The notes under the pieces are model-generated. The model was given only the letters and a program-made list of their open reading frames with translations, had not been told where the DNA came from and made no database searches. The translations under genes and the position numbers were made by a program. Below, one piece after another: positions 1 to 8,024 of a stretch of 64,000 nt of DNA. The number at the start of each line of letters is the position of its first letter. The first letter of the stretch is position 1. This DNA comes from Frederiksenia canicola (GTDB lineage Bacteria; Pseudomonadota; Gammaproteobacteria; Enterobacterales; Pasteurellaceae). The stretch is taken from contig NZ_CP015029.1 of the NCBI RefSeq assembly GCF_011455495.1, positions 1,860,740-1,924,739 on the forward strand, in the 5' to 3' direction.

Positions 1-1
1 G

Positions 2-1714
2 TCTCGTGTACTTTATCCGGACGATTCAACTTATAACGGTCGTGAGTTGCGTTTACGTCAAGAGTATTTCCTTTGCTCTGCATCAGTACAAGATATTATC
101 CGCCGTCATGAACAAGAATCTGGATCTTGCTTGAATTTAGCGGATAAAGTCGCTATCCACCTAAACGACACTCACCCAACCCTTGCCATTCCTGAGTTAA
201 TGCGTATTTTAATTGACGAAAAAGGTTACAGCTGGGAACAAGCATGGAATACTACCCGCAAAACGTTCTTCTACACTAACCACACTTTGATGAGTGAAGC
301 CTTAGAAACTTGGCCAGTAGAAATGGTGGCTCGAGTATTACCTCGTCACTTACAAATTATTTTTGAAATCAACGATTGGTTCTTACAAGAAGTACGTGAG
401 AAATTCCCAGGTGATGAAGAGTTGATTAAACGAGTGTCATTAATTGATGAACATGGTGATCGCCGCATTCGGATGGCATGGTTGGCTGTTGTGGCATCAG
501 GTAAAGTCAATGGCGTGGCAAAAATTCACTCCGACTTAATGGTGGAGTCTATTTTCGCTGATTTCGCTAAAATCTACCCAGATCGCTTTACTAACGTAAC
601 TAACGGTGTCACTCCACGCCGCTGGATTCAAATCGCCAACCCAGGTTTAGCCGTAATTTTAGACAAATATATCGGTAAAAAATGGCGTACTGAGCTAACT
701 GAACTAAGCAAATTAAACGAATTTGTGGATGATAAAGATCTACAAGCGGCAATTTCTGCGGTGAAAATTGAAAATAAACGCAAATTAGCCGCTTACGTGG
801 AGCAAACCCAAGGCATCAAGCTCGACCCTGAGGCCATTTTTGATGTGCAGATCAAACGTATTCACAAATATAAACGTCAACAGCTCAATGTGCTGCATAT
901 CATTGCACACTACAACCGCATTTTGAAAAATTCTGAAGCCGATTGGCAGCCTAGAGTATTCATTTTTGCAGGTAAAGCGGCAAGTGCGTACTATGCAGCG
1001 AAAAAAGTCATCCGCTTAATCAATGATGTTGCAAAAGTCATCAACAGCGACGAACGCATCCGTGGCTTAATCAAAGTGGTATTTATCCCAAACTACAGTG
1101 TTAGCCTTGCACAGTTGATTATTCCAGCGGCAGATGTCTCTGAACAAATTTCATTAGCGGGTACCGAAGCATCGGGCACTTCCAATATGAAATTTGCTCT
1201 CAATGGTGCATTGACGATTGGGACTCTTGATGGGGCGAATGTAGAAATTTTAGATCGTGTTGGCAACGACAATATCTTTATTTTTGGTAATACCGTAGAG
1301 CAAGTAGAAGCATTACGTCGTAATGGCTACTCGCCATATCACTATTTTGAGAATGATGCGGAATTGAATGAAGCCATTTCACAAATTCTCAGCGGCAAAT
1401 TCTCACCAGAAGATCCATATCGTTACCAAGACTTAATCTTGAACTCTGGCGACTACTATCAAGCCTGTGCGGATTTCCGCAGCTATGTTGATGCTCAAGA
1501 AAAAGTAGCAACTTACTTCCGTGATAAGCAAGCATGGACCCGCTCTGCGATTATTAACATCGCCAATATGGGCTACTTCTCGTCAGACCGCTCCGTTCTC
1601 GACTACGCTCGCGACATTTGGAAAATTGAACCAATGAGCGAGAAACAGTTAGATGAGCAACCAAAAATTGCTGATATGATGAGTGAGTCAAGCCGTTTAT
1701 TGCTGATTAAATAG
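2..1714 (+). CDS. glgP: Glycogen/maltodextrin phosphorylase, 3' part
   Basis: The gene enters from the left edge; the first complete codon is at position 2 and about 570 residues are visible. Family members have about 800-830 residues, so roughly the first 250 are missing. The enzyme is a cytoplasmic, pyridoxal-phosphate-dependent glucosyltransferase that splits alpha-1,4-glucan with phosphate to give glucose-1-phosphate. The segment [14 protein letters not shown] contains the lysine that binds the cofactor, and the phrase [11 protein letters not shown] is typical of the family. The first ATG inside the window (47) is internal, because the frame stays open and homologous upstream of it. GlgP and MalP cannot be separated with certainty from this part; glgP is preferred because Pasteurellaceae usually carry it in the glg cluster. 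Confidence 0.93.
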   Translation, partial: SRVLYPDDSTYNGRELRLRQEYFLCSASVQDIIRRHEQESGSCLNLADKVAIHLNDTHPTLAIPELMRILIDEKGYSWEQAWNTTRKTFFYTNHTLMSEALETWPVEMVARVLPRHLQIIFEINDWFLQEVREKFPGDEELIKRVSLIDEHGDRRIRMAWLAVVASGKVNGVAKIHSDLMVESIFADFAKIYPDRFTNVTNGVTPRRWIQIANPGLAVILDKYIGKKWRTELTELSKLNEFVDDKDLQAAISAVKIENKRKLAAYVEQTQGIKLDPEAIFDVQIKRIHKYKRQQLNVLHIIAHYNRILKNSEADWQPRVFIFAGKAASAYYAAKKVIRLINDVAKVINSDERIRGLIKVVFIPNYSVSLAQLIIPAADVSEQISLAGTEASGTSNMKFALNGALTIGTLDGANVEILDRVGNDNIFIFGNTVEQVEALRRNGYSPYHYFENDAELNEAISQILSGKFSPEDPYRYQDLILNSGDYYQACADFRSYVDAQEKVATYFRDKQAWTRSAIINIANMGYFSSDRSVLDYARDIWKIEPMSEKQLDEQPKIADMMSESSRLLLIK

Positions 1715-1790
1715 CAAAAGCGGACACACATCCCGAGAAGTGAACAACCCTCAGAGGAGAGGGTAAATAACTCAGTCTATTTTACAAACT

Positions 1791-1818
1791 AAAATGCTCC
1801 CGTTTGGGAGCATTTTTT
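1791..1818. terminator. Bidirectional intrinsic terminator between glgP and slt
   Basis: The perfect stem AATGCTCCC/GGGAGCATT with a GTTT loop is followed by a T-run on the plus strand and preceded by an A-run. It can therefore end both convergent genes. Confidence 0.85.
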
Positions 1819-1820
1819 GT

Positions 1821-3890
1821 TTAATAACGCTGCTGTTCTTCTGGAGAGAAAAGCATAGGCGGTTTTGTACCGTACAACATTTGATAATAGAAGTCATACG
1901 CCAACACATTTTGCACGTAACCACGAGTTTCATAAAACGGAATAGACGCAATAAATTCGTCCATTTCCAATTTATTGTTTGCTCGTGCCAACCAGCGTTC
2001 TACTCGATGTGGCCCCGCATTGTAGGCAGCGGCAATCAAAATACGATTATTCGGGTACTTCTCATTTAGCTCCCCTAAATGGGCCGTGCCTAGCATAATA
2101 TTTCTAAATGGAGAAAGTAAATCTCGCTCTTGTTGATACGGTAAACTCCGATTTTTTGCCGTTGCTTGGGCTGTGGTTGGCAACATCTGCATTAAACCGA
2201 TTGCATTTGCATGAGAACGTGCTTGTGGATTCCACGCACTCTCTTGGCGGGCTATCGCCATTGCAAAACTTGGTTGAACCGCACTGTTAGTTAAATTTGC
2301 TTTAAACCATTCGGCATAGGCATTTGGTAATCTTAATGGCAGATAATCCCATGCTTTCGCTTGAATGGTAGCCTCTACTGCTAAATCAAACCATTCCTGC
2401 GTAATCGCATATTCGGCTAACGCCACTTTCTCATTAAAATCGACACGTTGTAATAATTCAATCCACGCCAACTTTGCCGAACCAAAGCGAGCTAAATTGC
2501 GTAGTTCTGCTACCTTGGCAAGCGATCGGTTTAGCTGATTTTTTTGCAAATCCGACAACGGCTGAGTTTTCGGGAGCGTTGGCAGATAACGCTGTTTCAA
2601 TCTATTCGCTGCAAGCATCGGATAAAAACCTCGCTCGCTCGCCAATGTTTTCAGTATTGTCAAACGTTGCGTTGGATCGGCTTTGGCTTGCCAATATCGC
2701 CACTCTTGTTTATTTTTTGTCTCATCTGAAAGTAACGCTAACCACGGTTTGAGATCTGTTTGTTGCCAAATTGCCAAACGCAGACGACGCTCCGTGAGAT
2801 TATCCGCTTTCAACTGCGTAATCTGCTCGTCTCGCCATAACTGAAAGATAGGATCGGCATTGTCAAACAAACGGTTTAGAAACACGATTTTCCATTCACG
2901 CTGCTCTGCTTCCGACAGTTGCCAACGTTCCGCCCATTGTTGATAACGAGAGAAATCTGGGTTTTCTAATTGCTCAGGTAAGGTTTTCACCATAGCTGGA
3001 AAGGCAGCGAGTAAAATCGCTTTATTATGAGCTGCAAGCGGTTGGTTCTCAGCAAAATGTTGCAAATTTTGCGGGGAAGCCAGCAAGTGTTGAACCGTCT
3101 TTAACCAATTCGCTAAATCTCCCGATGCATTTAACGACAAGATCTCTAAGCCTTTTTGACTTTTCTGTTGAAATAAATGGACTGCTTTTAACTGCACTTT
3201 GTCTGCTGTTTTTAAGCCTTGGTCTCGCCAATAGGCTTCAATGCCGTTACATTCGCTCGACAGCCTATCTGTTTGTAACCAAAACGGCTCAAATTCGGCA
3301 AGCAATGTCTGCAGCGTTGCAAAACTTTTGCTGGAACCGACCGCTTGTTCTGCTTCCGGATTCGGTTGAAGCTGTTCCGCAAGCAATTGAAATTTTGCCG
3401 AAAACAGGCGACATTGATTCGATTGATCTGGCTTATGTTGCTTAGCATATTCCACTAATTCAGAAAATTGTTGCGTATCGTACAAAGCAGGAAAGAGACG
3501 TTGTGGCAATTGGTTACGCTTGGCAATTTCCGGAAATTTTGCGGTGAAATCGTCAATCCACTGCGTTAACACGGCAGGATTTTTCGCCGCTTCAGTCGTC
3601 AATTTGGCTTTCAGTAATGCCCATTGCAATTCATCGAATAATGGATAGGTGGGATCTTGCAATTTTTCGGCTAACTGTAAAAGATGATCTGACACGTTGC
3701 CTTGCTTTTCCGCCGCATTGAGTAGGGATTCAAGCTGTATAAAATTTTCGCGTTGCTGACGAAGCTGCTTTTCGGTTTGTTGTTGCTCCGCTTGCCACTG
3801 CTGTTTTAGTTCTGCTAGCGTTGTTTGGACTTCGGTTCTTGCCCAAGCTGAATTGGCAATACATAAAACTAATAAGGTTTTTTTCCACAT
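1821..3890 (-). CDS. slt: Soluble lytic murein transglycosylase
   Basis: This periplasmic enzyme cleaves the MurNAc-GlcNAc bond of peptidoglycan and leaves 1,6-anhydro-MurNAc ends. The 689-residue product begins with a short signal peptide (MWKKTLLVLCIANSAWA, cleavage likely after residue 17). A long alpha-helical region follows, which in the family forms a doughnut-shaped superhelix. The C-terminal SLT domain has the catalytic glutamate E550 in ARQESAWNP, followed by GLMQMLP and AAYNAGP. These are the classic goose-lysozyme-like motifs, and the length suits the Slt70 family. The ribosome-binding site before the ATG at 3890 is weak, but no better start precedes the signal peptide. Confidence 0.92.
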   Translation of the reverse strand: MWKKTLLVLCIANSAWARTEVQTTLAELKQQWQAEQQQTEKQLRQQRENFIQLESLLNAAEKQGNVSDHLLQLAEKLQDPTYPLFDELQWALLKAKLTTEAAKNPAVLTQWIDDFTAKFPEIAKRNQLPQRLFPALYDTQQFSELVEYAKQHKPDQSNQCRLFSAKFQLLAEQLQPNPEAEQAVGSSKSFATLQTLLAEFEPFWLQTDRLSSECNGIEAYWRDQGLKTADKVQLKAVHLFQQKSQKGLEILSLNASGDLANWLKTVQHLLASPQNLQHFAENQPLAAHNKAILLAAFPAMVKTLPEQLENPDFSRYQQWAERWQLSEAEQREWKIVFLNRLFDNADPIFQLWRDEQITQLKADNLTERRLRLAIWQQTDLKPWLALLSDETKNKQEWRYWQAKADPTQRLTILKTLASERGFYPMLAANRLKQRYLPTLPKTQPLSDLQKNQLNRSLAKVAELRNLARFGSAKLAWIELLQRVDFNEKVALAEYAITQEWFDLAVEATIQAKAWDYLPLRLPNAYAEWFKANLTNSAVQPSFAMAIARQESAWNPQARSHANAIGLMQMLPTTAQATAKNRSLPYQQERDLLSPFRNIMLGTAHLGELNEKYPNNRILIAAAYNAGPHRVERWLARANNKLEMDEFIASIPFYETRGYVQNVLAYDFYYQMLYGTKPPMLFSPEEQQRY

Positions 3891-3943
3891 CGTTGGCTGC
3901 CCTTAAAAACAAATAAAAGATTGCTTGTGGTTAGTAAACAAAA

Positions 3944-3970
3944 ACCGCTTGAAGTTGCCTAACAAGCGGT
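3944..3970 (-). terminator. Inverted uptake-word pair after dcd
   Basis: ACCGCTTG (3944-3951) and CAAGCGGT (3963-3970) form a hairpin in the spacer between dcd and slt. It probably ends udk-dcd transcription. Both arms are core DNA-uptake words. Confidence 0.55.
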
Positions 3971-3994
3971 GAGTTCCGAAGAAAATTTTGCAAA

Positions 3995-4579
3995 TTATTC
4001 GTCTTGGTTAATACGGCTGGAAACCGCACTCTGCTGATTTTTGTATTTTGCGTCTTTACGCACATTATAGGGGCGTTGAGCATCGCCGCTAAGAATTTCA
4101 AAACTCAAGGCGCCGATCGCCATATTGGGGCGTAATGCCAACGGCAATTTGCCTGCATTAAAAAATTCCAACACAATTTTGCCTTCCCAACCGGGATCAA
4201 TGCGATGTGCGGTGACGTGAACCATCAAACCAAGACGAGCCAAAGATGAGCGGCCATCAAGCCAACCCACAATATTCGCTGGCAATTTGACCGATTCCAA
4301 TGTGGTCGCCAACGCTAATTCACCCGGGTGCAAGAAAAAGGCTTCGCCGTCTGCAATCAGAATTTCATCACTCATGACTTGTTCAAGCTGAGCGGCCATT
4401 TCTTCACGTTTACCACTTAAATCAATATAGGGTGTGGAATGCTCACGGAATACACGAAAAGAATTGCCTAGTCGCACATCAATGGTTGCCCCGTTGATTT
4501 TGTCGTTAGCCGGACGAGGCGTTAAGCTGATAATGCCCTCGTCTAAATAACGTTCGATGTCGATGTCACATAAACGCAT
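3995..4579 (-). CDS. dcd: dCTP deaminase
   Basis: The 194-residue protein (E. coli Dcd has 193) deaminates dCTP to dUTP, the main route to dTMP in enteric-type bacteria. Family motifs are visible: the RSSLARLGL segment of the active site, and [14 protein letters not shown], whose second glutamate is the likely catalytic base. The start at 4579 has an AGGAT ribosome-binding site. The gene lies 8 bases after udk on the same strand, so the two pyrimidine-salvage genes very likely form one operon. Confidence 0.95.
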   Translation of the reverse strand: MRLCDIDIERYLDEGIISLTPRPANDKINGATIDVRLGNSFRVFREHSTPYIDLSGKREEMAAQLEQVMSDEILIADGEAFFLHPGELALATTLESVKLPANIVGWLDGRSSLARLGLMVHVTAHRIDPGWEGKIVLEFFNAGKLPLALRPNMAIGALSFEILSGDAQRPYNVRKDAKYKNQQSAVSSRINQDE

Positions 4580-4587
4580 AATTTATC

Positions 4588-5232
4588 CTATTTTTGCTTT
4601 AAGAGCTGTTTGATTTGTGCTTTCAAAATATTGATTGCAATACGGTTTTTCCCGCCCTTTGGAATAATCACATCTGCATATTGCTTAGATGGCTCAACGA
4701 ACTGTAAAAACATTGGGCGAACGGTTTTGCGATATTGGCTCACCACTGATTCCATGGTACGTCCACGTTCTTCCATATCCCGTTGTAAACGGCGAATAAA
4801 ACAGATATCGAGCGGTGCATCAACGAAAATAGAGACATCAATTTCATTACGAATAGCTTCATCTGTCAGCAACAAAATGCCTTCTAAAATAATAATACGT
4901 TTAGGAGAGAAAGGCGTAACGGTGGATTTGCGGTTATGTTCGGTATAATCATATTCAGGTAGTTCAACGGATTGCCCTTGTTTTAAGGCTTTGAGATGAG
5001 AAACAAGTAAGTCGTGATCCATTGAGTTGGGGTGGTCATAGTTAGTTTTGACCCGTTCTTCCATCGCAAGGTGCGTTTGATCGTTATAGTAGGAATCTTC
5101 TGAAATAATGCCAATGTCGTCTTGACCGAGTTCTTCTTTGAGTTCTTTATAAATCGTTGAAGCAATTAGACTTTTACCTGATGCAGAAGCACCCGCAATA
5201 GCAATAACAATACAGTTTTTATTTTCAGACAT
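4588..5232 (-). CDS. udk: Uridine/cytidine kinase
   Basis: This cytoplasmic salvage enzyme phosphorylates uridine and cytidine to UMP and CMP. The P-loop GASASGKS lies near residue 14-21, and GEGILLL-like and [13 protein letters not shown] segments follow. I chose the ATG at 5232 (MSENKN..., 214 residues) over the longer open frame that begins at 5277. The sequence TAGGAACTACT stands directly upstream of 5232, and the extra 15 residues are not family-like. The gene is first in a probable udk-dcd operon. E. coli Udk has 213 residues. Confidence 0.95.
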   Translation of the reverse strand: MSENKNCIVIAIAGASASGKSLIASTIYKELKEELGQDDIGIISEDSYYNDQTHLAMEERVKTNYDHPNSMDHDLLVSHLKALKQGQSVELPEYDYTEHNRKSTVTPFSPKRIIILEGILLLTDEAIRNEIDVSIFVDAPLDICFIRRLQRDMEERGRTMESVVSQYRKTVRPMFLQFVEPSKQYADVIIPKGGKNRIAINILKAQIKQLLKQK

Positions 5233-5312
5233 AGTAGTTCCTATTAACGTAACAGTGGCGGGGAAAAATTTTCGCAATTATACAATATTTGCAAAAAATT
5301 GCGTAGAAGTGA

Positions 5313-5348
5313 CCGCTTGTAAAATCCATTTTCTGGAAATACAAGCGG
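5313..5348. repeat. Inverted uptake-word pair between nrdD and udk
   Basis: CCGCTTGT (5313-5320) and ACAAGCGG (5341-5348) face each other across a 20-base loop just past the nrdD stop codon. There is no clear T-run on the minus strand, so termination here would be weak. Confidence 0.6.
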
Positions 5349-5353
5349 AAATT

Positions 5354-7135
5354 CTATGCCGCTTGTCGATGATAGTAACGAAGTTGATGCTCTTTCTGGC
5401 GTGATGAACTAAAGGCAGAGACCCGTTTTAAATAACCAATCACCCTTGTGCCATAATCAATGTTTGTCGAAGCACAGCAAGGGCAGCAAGTTAAGGTGCG
5501 TTTATCAATTTGTCCGCAGTCGTTGCAAATGGTAATTTTGACATTCACACAAAAATAATTGCAGCCCGTTTTGGCGGCAATGTCGAGCAATGCACGATAA
5601 CCTTGTTGGTTTAACGCTTCTTCTAAATTGAGATGCAATGCAGAGCCACCATCGAGCCATTCAACCAACTCTCTGCCGTGCAGTAAAAATTTATCCAATG
5701 TATTGATGTGTTCATCTTCAACCACATAAAAATAGGAGTTATAACACTCTCTCGGCACCTGATAGCCTGCTTGACGATCCCACTTGGCATTTTTGACGCC
5801 GAGGTTTTCTGCAGGAACAAACTCGGTGTTAAATTTCACCCCATATTTTTTACTGGCGTGTTGATTTGCGGTGAAAATCGTTTTGAGCTGTTTTTGGACA
5901 AATTCAACATATTCAGCGTGATACCCCACGGCAATCCCTTGCGATTCTGCCGCTTCAACCATTCCGTTAATGCCAATTGTCAAAAATTGCTTGTCTAATG
6001 AAATAAAGCCCGCATCATAAACGGGCAACATACCTGCTGCGAGATACTCTTCCATCAGCTGTCGATAGGCATATTGATATTGATGAATTTTGCCGACTTC
6101 TTTCGCTAAATCCCGCCCATCTTGCACTAACCGATTCATATTCAAGGTGATCACATTTATTGAGCCTGTTGCTACCCCGCCAGCCCCAAGAGAATAGGAA
6201 AAAGTGTGATCATCCACCTGATTGCGTAATCGGCAACAAGAAGCTAAAGAATCGGGATTATCCGATTGATAAATAAAAAAGGCATTCCCTTCCGCTAAAG
6301 ACTTCGCCATTTTATCGGCAAAGTGCGTGTCTTTGCATTTGCCTTGTTCGGTGAGCATAGCGGCAGTCACCACAGGAAAGGTTAAAATCGCTTTGGTTCG
6401 CTCTTGGTTAAACCAATCCATAAAGAAATCTTGCAATCCGGATACACTGTCCCAGTTCGGTTTGCTGAAGTCAGGGAAGACGAAATCACTGAAAATCGCA
6501 TTGAAATAATATTGATCGTAAACCGAAATATTCCAAAAAACACTTTGATATCCGCGTGCAGCAGCGGGTTGGTTAATGCTATAAACTACTTGTTGAAGAT
6601 GATTAGCGATCTCTTTTGAATGGGTTTCCAAATAGTTATCACCATAATCTTTACGGGCGAAATAATCCAAATAAGTGAGAAATTCAACGGTAGCAACCGC
6701 CCCAGCAAATTGTGAGCTAATCGCAAAAACCAAATTGATAAACGATCCACAAAAGGAGCTTAAATGTTGCGGTGCTTTTGACTCACCACCCAATTTTGAT
6801 AAACCGTCAAGTAAAAAAGGGTACAAAGTAACCGAGACGCAATAGGGCTTCAAACTGGTTTCATCATGTACATAAATTTCATGATCTTCAATTTGACGCA
6901 AATATTCATCTGCCAGTGCCTGCCCAAACAGTTCGGCAATTTTGCCGCTTACTTTTGCCCGATTGATCTGCACGAAAAAATCTTTCATCAGTTCATTTTC
7001 CATCGTGGCAATGTTTTTTTGTGTCACATTTGCGTTAGCATCCATTTTGGAACCATCCGCCGCATTTTTCGCAGCAAGATATTCCTCAATAAATACCAAT
7101 TTGGCTTGTAACTGTTCGGGTTGAAGTCTAATCAT
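5354..7135 (-). CDS. nrdD: Anaerobic ribonucleoside-triphosphate reductase, short class III type
   Basis: This glycyl-radical enzyme reduces ribonucleoside triphosphates to deoxy forms under anaerobiosis. At 593 residues it is much shorter than E. coli NrdD (712), and the N-terminal ATP-cone domain appears to be absent. Visible landmarks are SCCRLRN (active-site cysteine region), a C-terminal zinc site made of two CxxC pairs (CNDC and CPCC), and RVIGY, whose glycine should carry the radical. An AAGGAG site precedes the ATG at 7135. The sequence differs strongly from the E. coli type and recalls the shorter subclass known from Neisseria bacilliformis, reported to accept electrons from thioredoxin; that placement is inference. 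nrdG lies 11 bases upstream. Confidence 0.9.
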   Translation of the reverse strand: MIRLQPEQLQAKLVFIEEYLAAKNAADGSKMDANANVTQKNIATMENELMKDFFVQINRAKVSGKIAELFGQALADEYLRQIEDHEIYVHDETSLKPYCVSVTLYPFLLDGLSKLGGESKAPQHLSSFCGSFINLVFAISSQFAGAVATVEFLTYLDYFARKDYGDNYLETHSKEIANHLQQVVYSINQPAAARGYQSVFWNISVYDQYYFNAIFSDFVFPDFSKPNWDSVSGLQDFFMDWFNQERTKAILTFPVVTAAMLTEQGKCKDTHFADKMAKSLAEGNAFFIYQSDNPDSLASCCRLRNQVDDHTFSYSLGAGGVATGSINVITLNMNRLVQDGRDLAKEVGKIHQYQYAYRQLMEEYLAAGMLPVYDAGFISLDKQFLTIGINGMVEAAESQGIAVGYHAEYVEFVQKQLKTIFTANQHASKKYGVKFNTEFVPAENLGVKNAKWDRQAGYQVPRECYNSYFYVVEDEHINTLDKFLLHGRELVEWLDGGSALHLNLEEALNQQGYRALLDIAAKTGCNYFCVNVKITICNDCGQIDKRTLTCCPCCASTNIDYGTRVIGYLKRVSAFSSSRQKEHQLRYYHRQAA

Positions 7136-7146
7136 TTTGCTCTCCT

Positions 7147-7608
7147 TTATTTGATAAATAGATGATTCAATATGTCGCCCGTGCGTAAATCAATAAACCG
7201 CTGATTGGTCGTTAAACTGTTTAAACCGCCCCGCTCTGGAATCCAACGTCCCGTTTTTAAATAAGTTAAAAAAGGCAATAAATTAGGCGGCAATTCTTCT
7301 TTTTCTAACCCAGTATATAAACCGCTTTTGAGCCCCGTTTGCTGAACAGTGGCAAGTAGCTCTACTAGAGCATCTGGCTGCCATTCTCCCCCCATAAATA
7401 GTACGCAAGTAATCAGCCCTTGATAACAAGCCAAACGTTGCTTTAAATATTCAACCGAGAGCGTTTTTCCATTTTGTCCATTCCAACTTTCTCGGCTATG
7501 GCAACCTTTACACCCAAGTGGGCAGCCTGAAATCAAAAAAGCTAACGATACTTCGTTAGGCACCTCTTGAAAAACAACGGATTCTGAAACAAATTTCAAC
7601 TGACACAT
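7147..7608 (-). CDS. nrdG: Anaerobic ribonucleotide reductase activating protein (radical SAM)
   Basis: NrdG uses a [4Fe-4S] cluster and S-adenosylmethionine to put the glycyl radical on NrdD. The radical-SAM signature CPLGCKGC (CxxxCxxC) lies near residues 29-36, and FMGGEW is a GGE-type SAM-binding segment. I prefer the ATG at 7608 (153 residues) over the GTG at 7614; neither has a clear ribosome-binding site. The gene order nrdG-nrdD is the reverse of that in E. coli. The two NrdR boxes and the FNR-like site just upstream indicate control by deoxynucleotide level and oxygen. Confidence 0.88.
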   Translation of the reverse strand: MCQLKFVSESVVFQEVPNEVSLAFLISGCPLGCKGCHSRESWNGQNGKTLSVEYLKQRLACYQGLITCVLFMGGEWQPDALVELLATVQQTGLKSGLYTGLEKEELPPNLLPFLTYLKTGRWIPERGGLNSLTTNQRFIDLRTGDILNHLFIK

Positions 7609-7610
7609 AA

Positions 7611-7658
7611 ACACAACATATTGTGGTTTTTAAATATAATAAACACTATATATTGTGT
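7611..7658 (-). promoter_or_regulatory. Pair of NrdR boxes upstream of nrdG-nrdD
   Basis: ACACAACATATTGTGG (7611-7626) and ACACTATATATTGTGT (7643-7658) both match the NrdR consensus acaCwAtATaTwGtgt. Their centres are 32 bases apart, about three helical turns, as is typical for NrdR sites. Box 1 abuts the nrdG start codon; box 2 lies where a -10 region is expected. Confidence 0.85.
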
Positions 7659-7684
7659 TTTGTAGTTTTTTAATCTAAAAAAAT

Positions 7685-7698
7685 TTGACAAAAATCAA
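7685..7698 (-). promoter_or_regulatory. FNR-like site upstream of nrdG-nrdD
   Basis: TTGACAAAAATCAA differs from the FNR consensus TTGATnnnnATCAA at one position. Its centre (about 7691) is some 41 bases from a start point near 7650. That would be a class II activator position, with NrdR box 2 covering the -10 region. The start point is inferred. Confidence 0.55.
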
Positions 7699-7974
7699 TG
7701 CAAATTCCCACGGTCGATAAGCTCGTTGAGAATCACCACGAAATCAACAAGATATAATTCGTACAAAAATCAACCAAACTATAATTTGCAAAATAGTTAA
7801 AGGAACTGACCGCTTGTCGAAGAAATCCCAAAAAAGATGTTACATTTTTGTGAAAAACTAGATCTACTTCACAGTTTTCCATTTTGATTTCAGGCATAAT
7901 ATCGCCTATTTGAATTATTGCTTTGTAAATAAGCAATCGTTTAGCTCCTTGTGCTTTTATGGCATCTAACTCGC

Positions 7975-7980
7975 TATAAT
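7975..7980 (+). promoter_or_regulatory. Probable -10 box of the sucA promoter
   Basis: A perfect TATAAT lies 45 bases before the sucA ATG. The -35 region 17 bases upstream (TGCTTT) is weak, which suggests an activator. Transcription would begin near 7987, so a GTG codon at 7986 cannot be the start. Confidence 0.45.
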
Positions 7981-8024
7981 TCACAGTGCATTTTATCGGT
8001 AAATACAATAAGGTTAGGTCTTGT

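Larger units (their letters stand above)
7609..8024. other. Divergent control region between nrdG and sucA
   Basis: This 416-base spacer holds no convincing gene. Its nrdG side has the NrdR boxes and an FNR-like site; its sucA side has a TATAAT box. An uptake word lies near 7808-7817. An open frame on the minus strand across the middle (to 7733) resembles nothing I know and contains the uptake word, so I treat it as chance. Confidence 0.7.

Noticed and set aside
1821-3890. Several open frames of 60-106 residues on the strand opposite slt
   Set aside because: They are antisense to a well-supported gene, lack ribosome-binding sites and resemble no protein family; the same applies to similar frames opposite sucA, gyrB, fdxG, glyA, lon and leuS.
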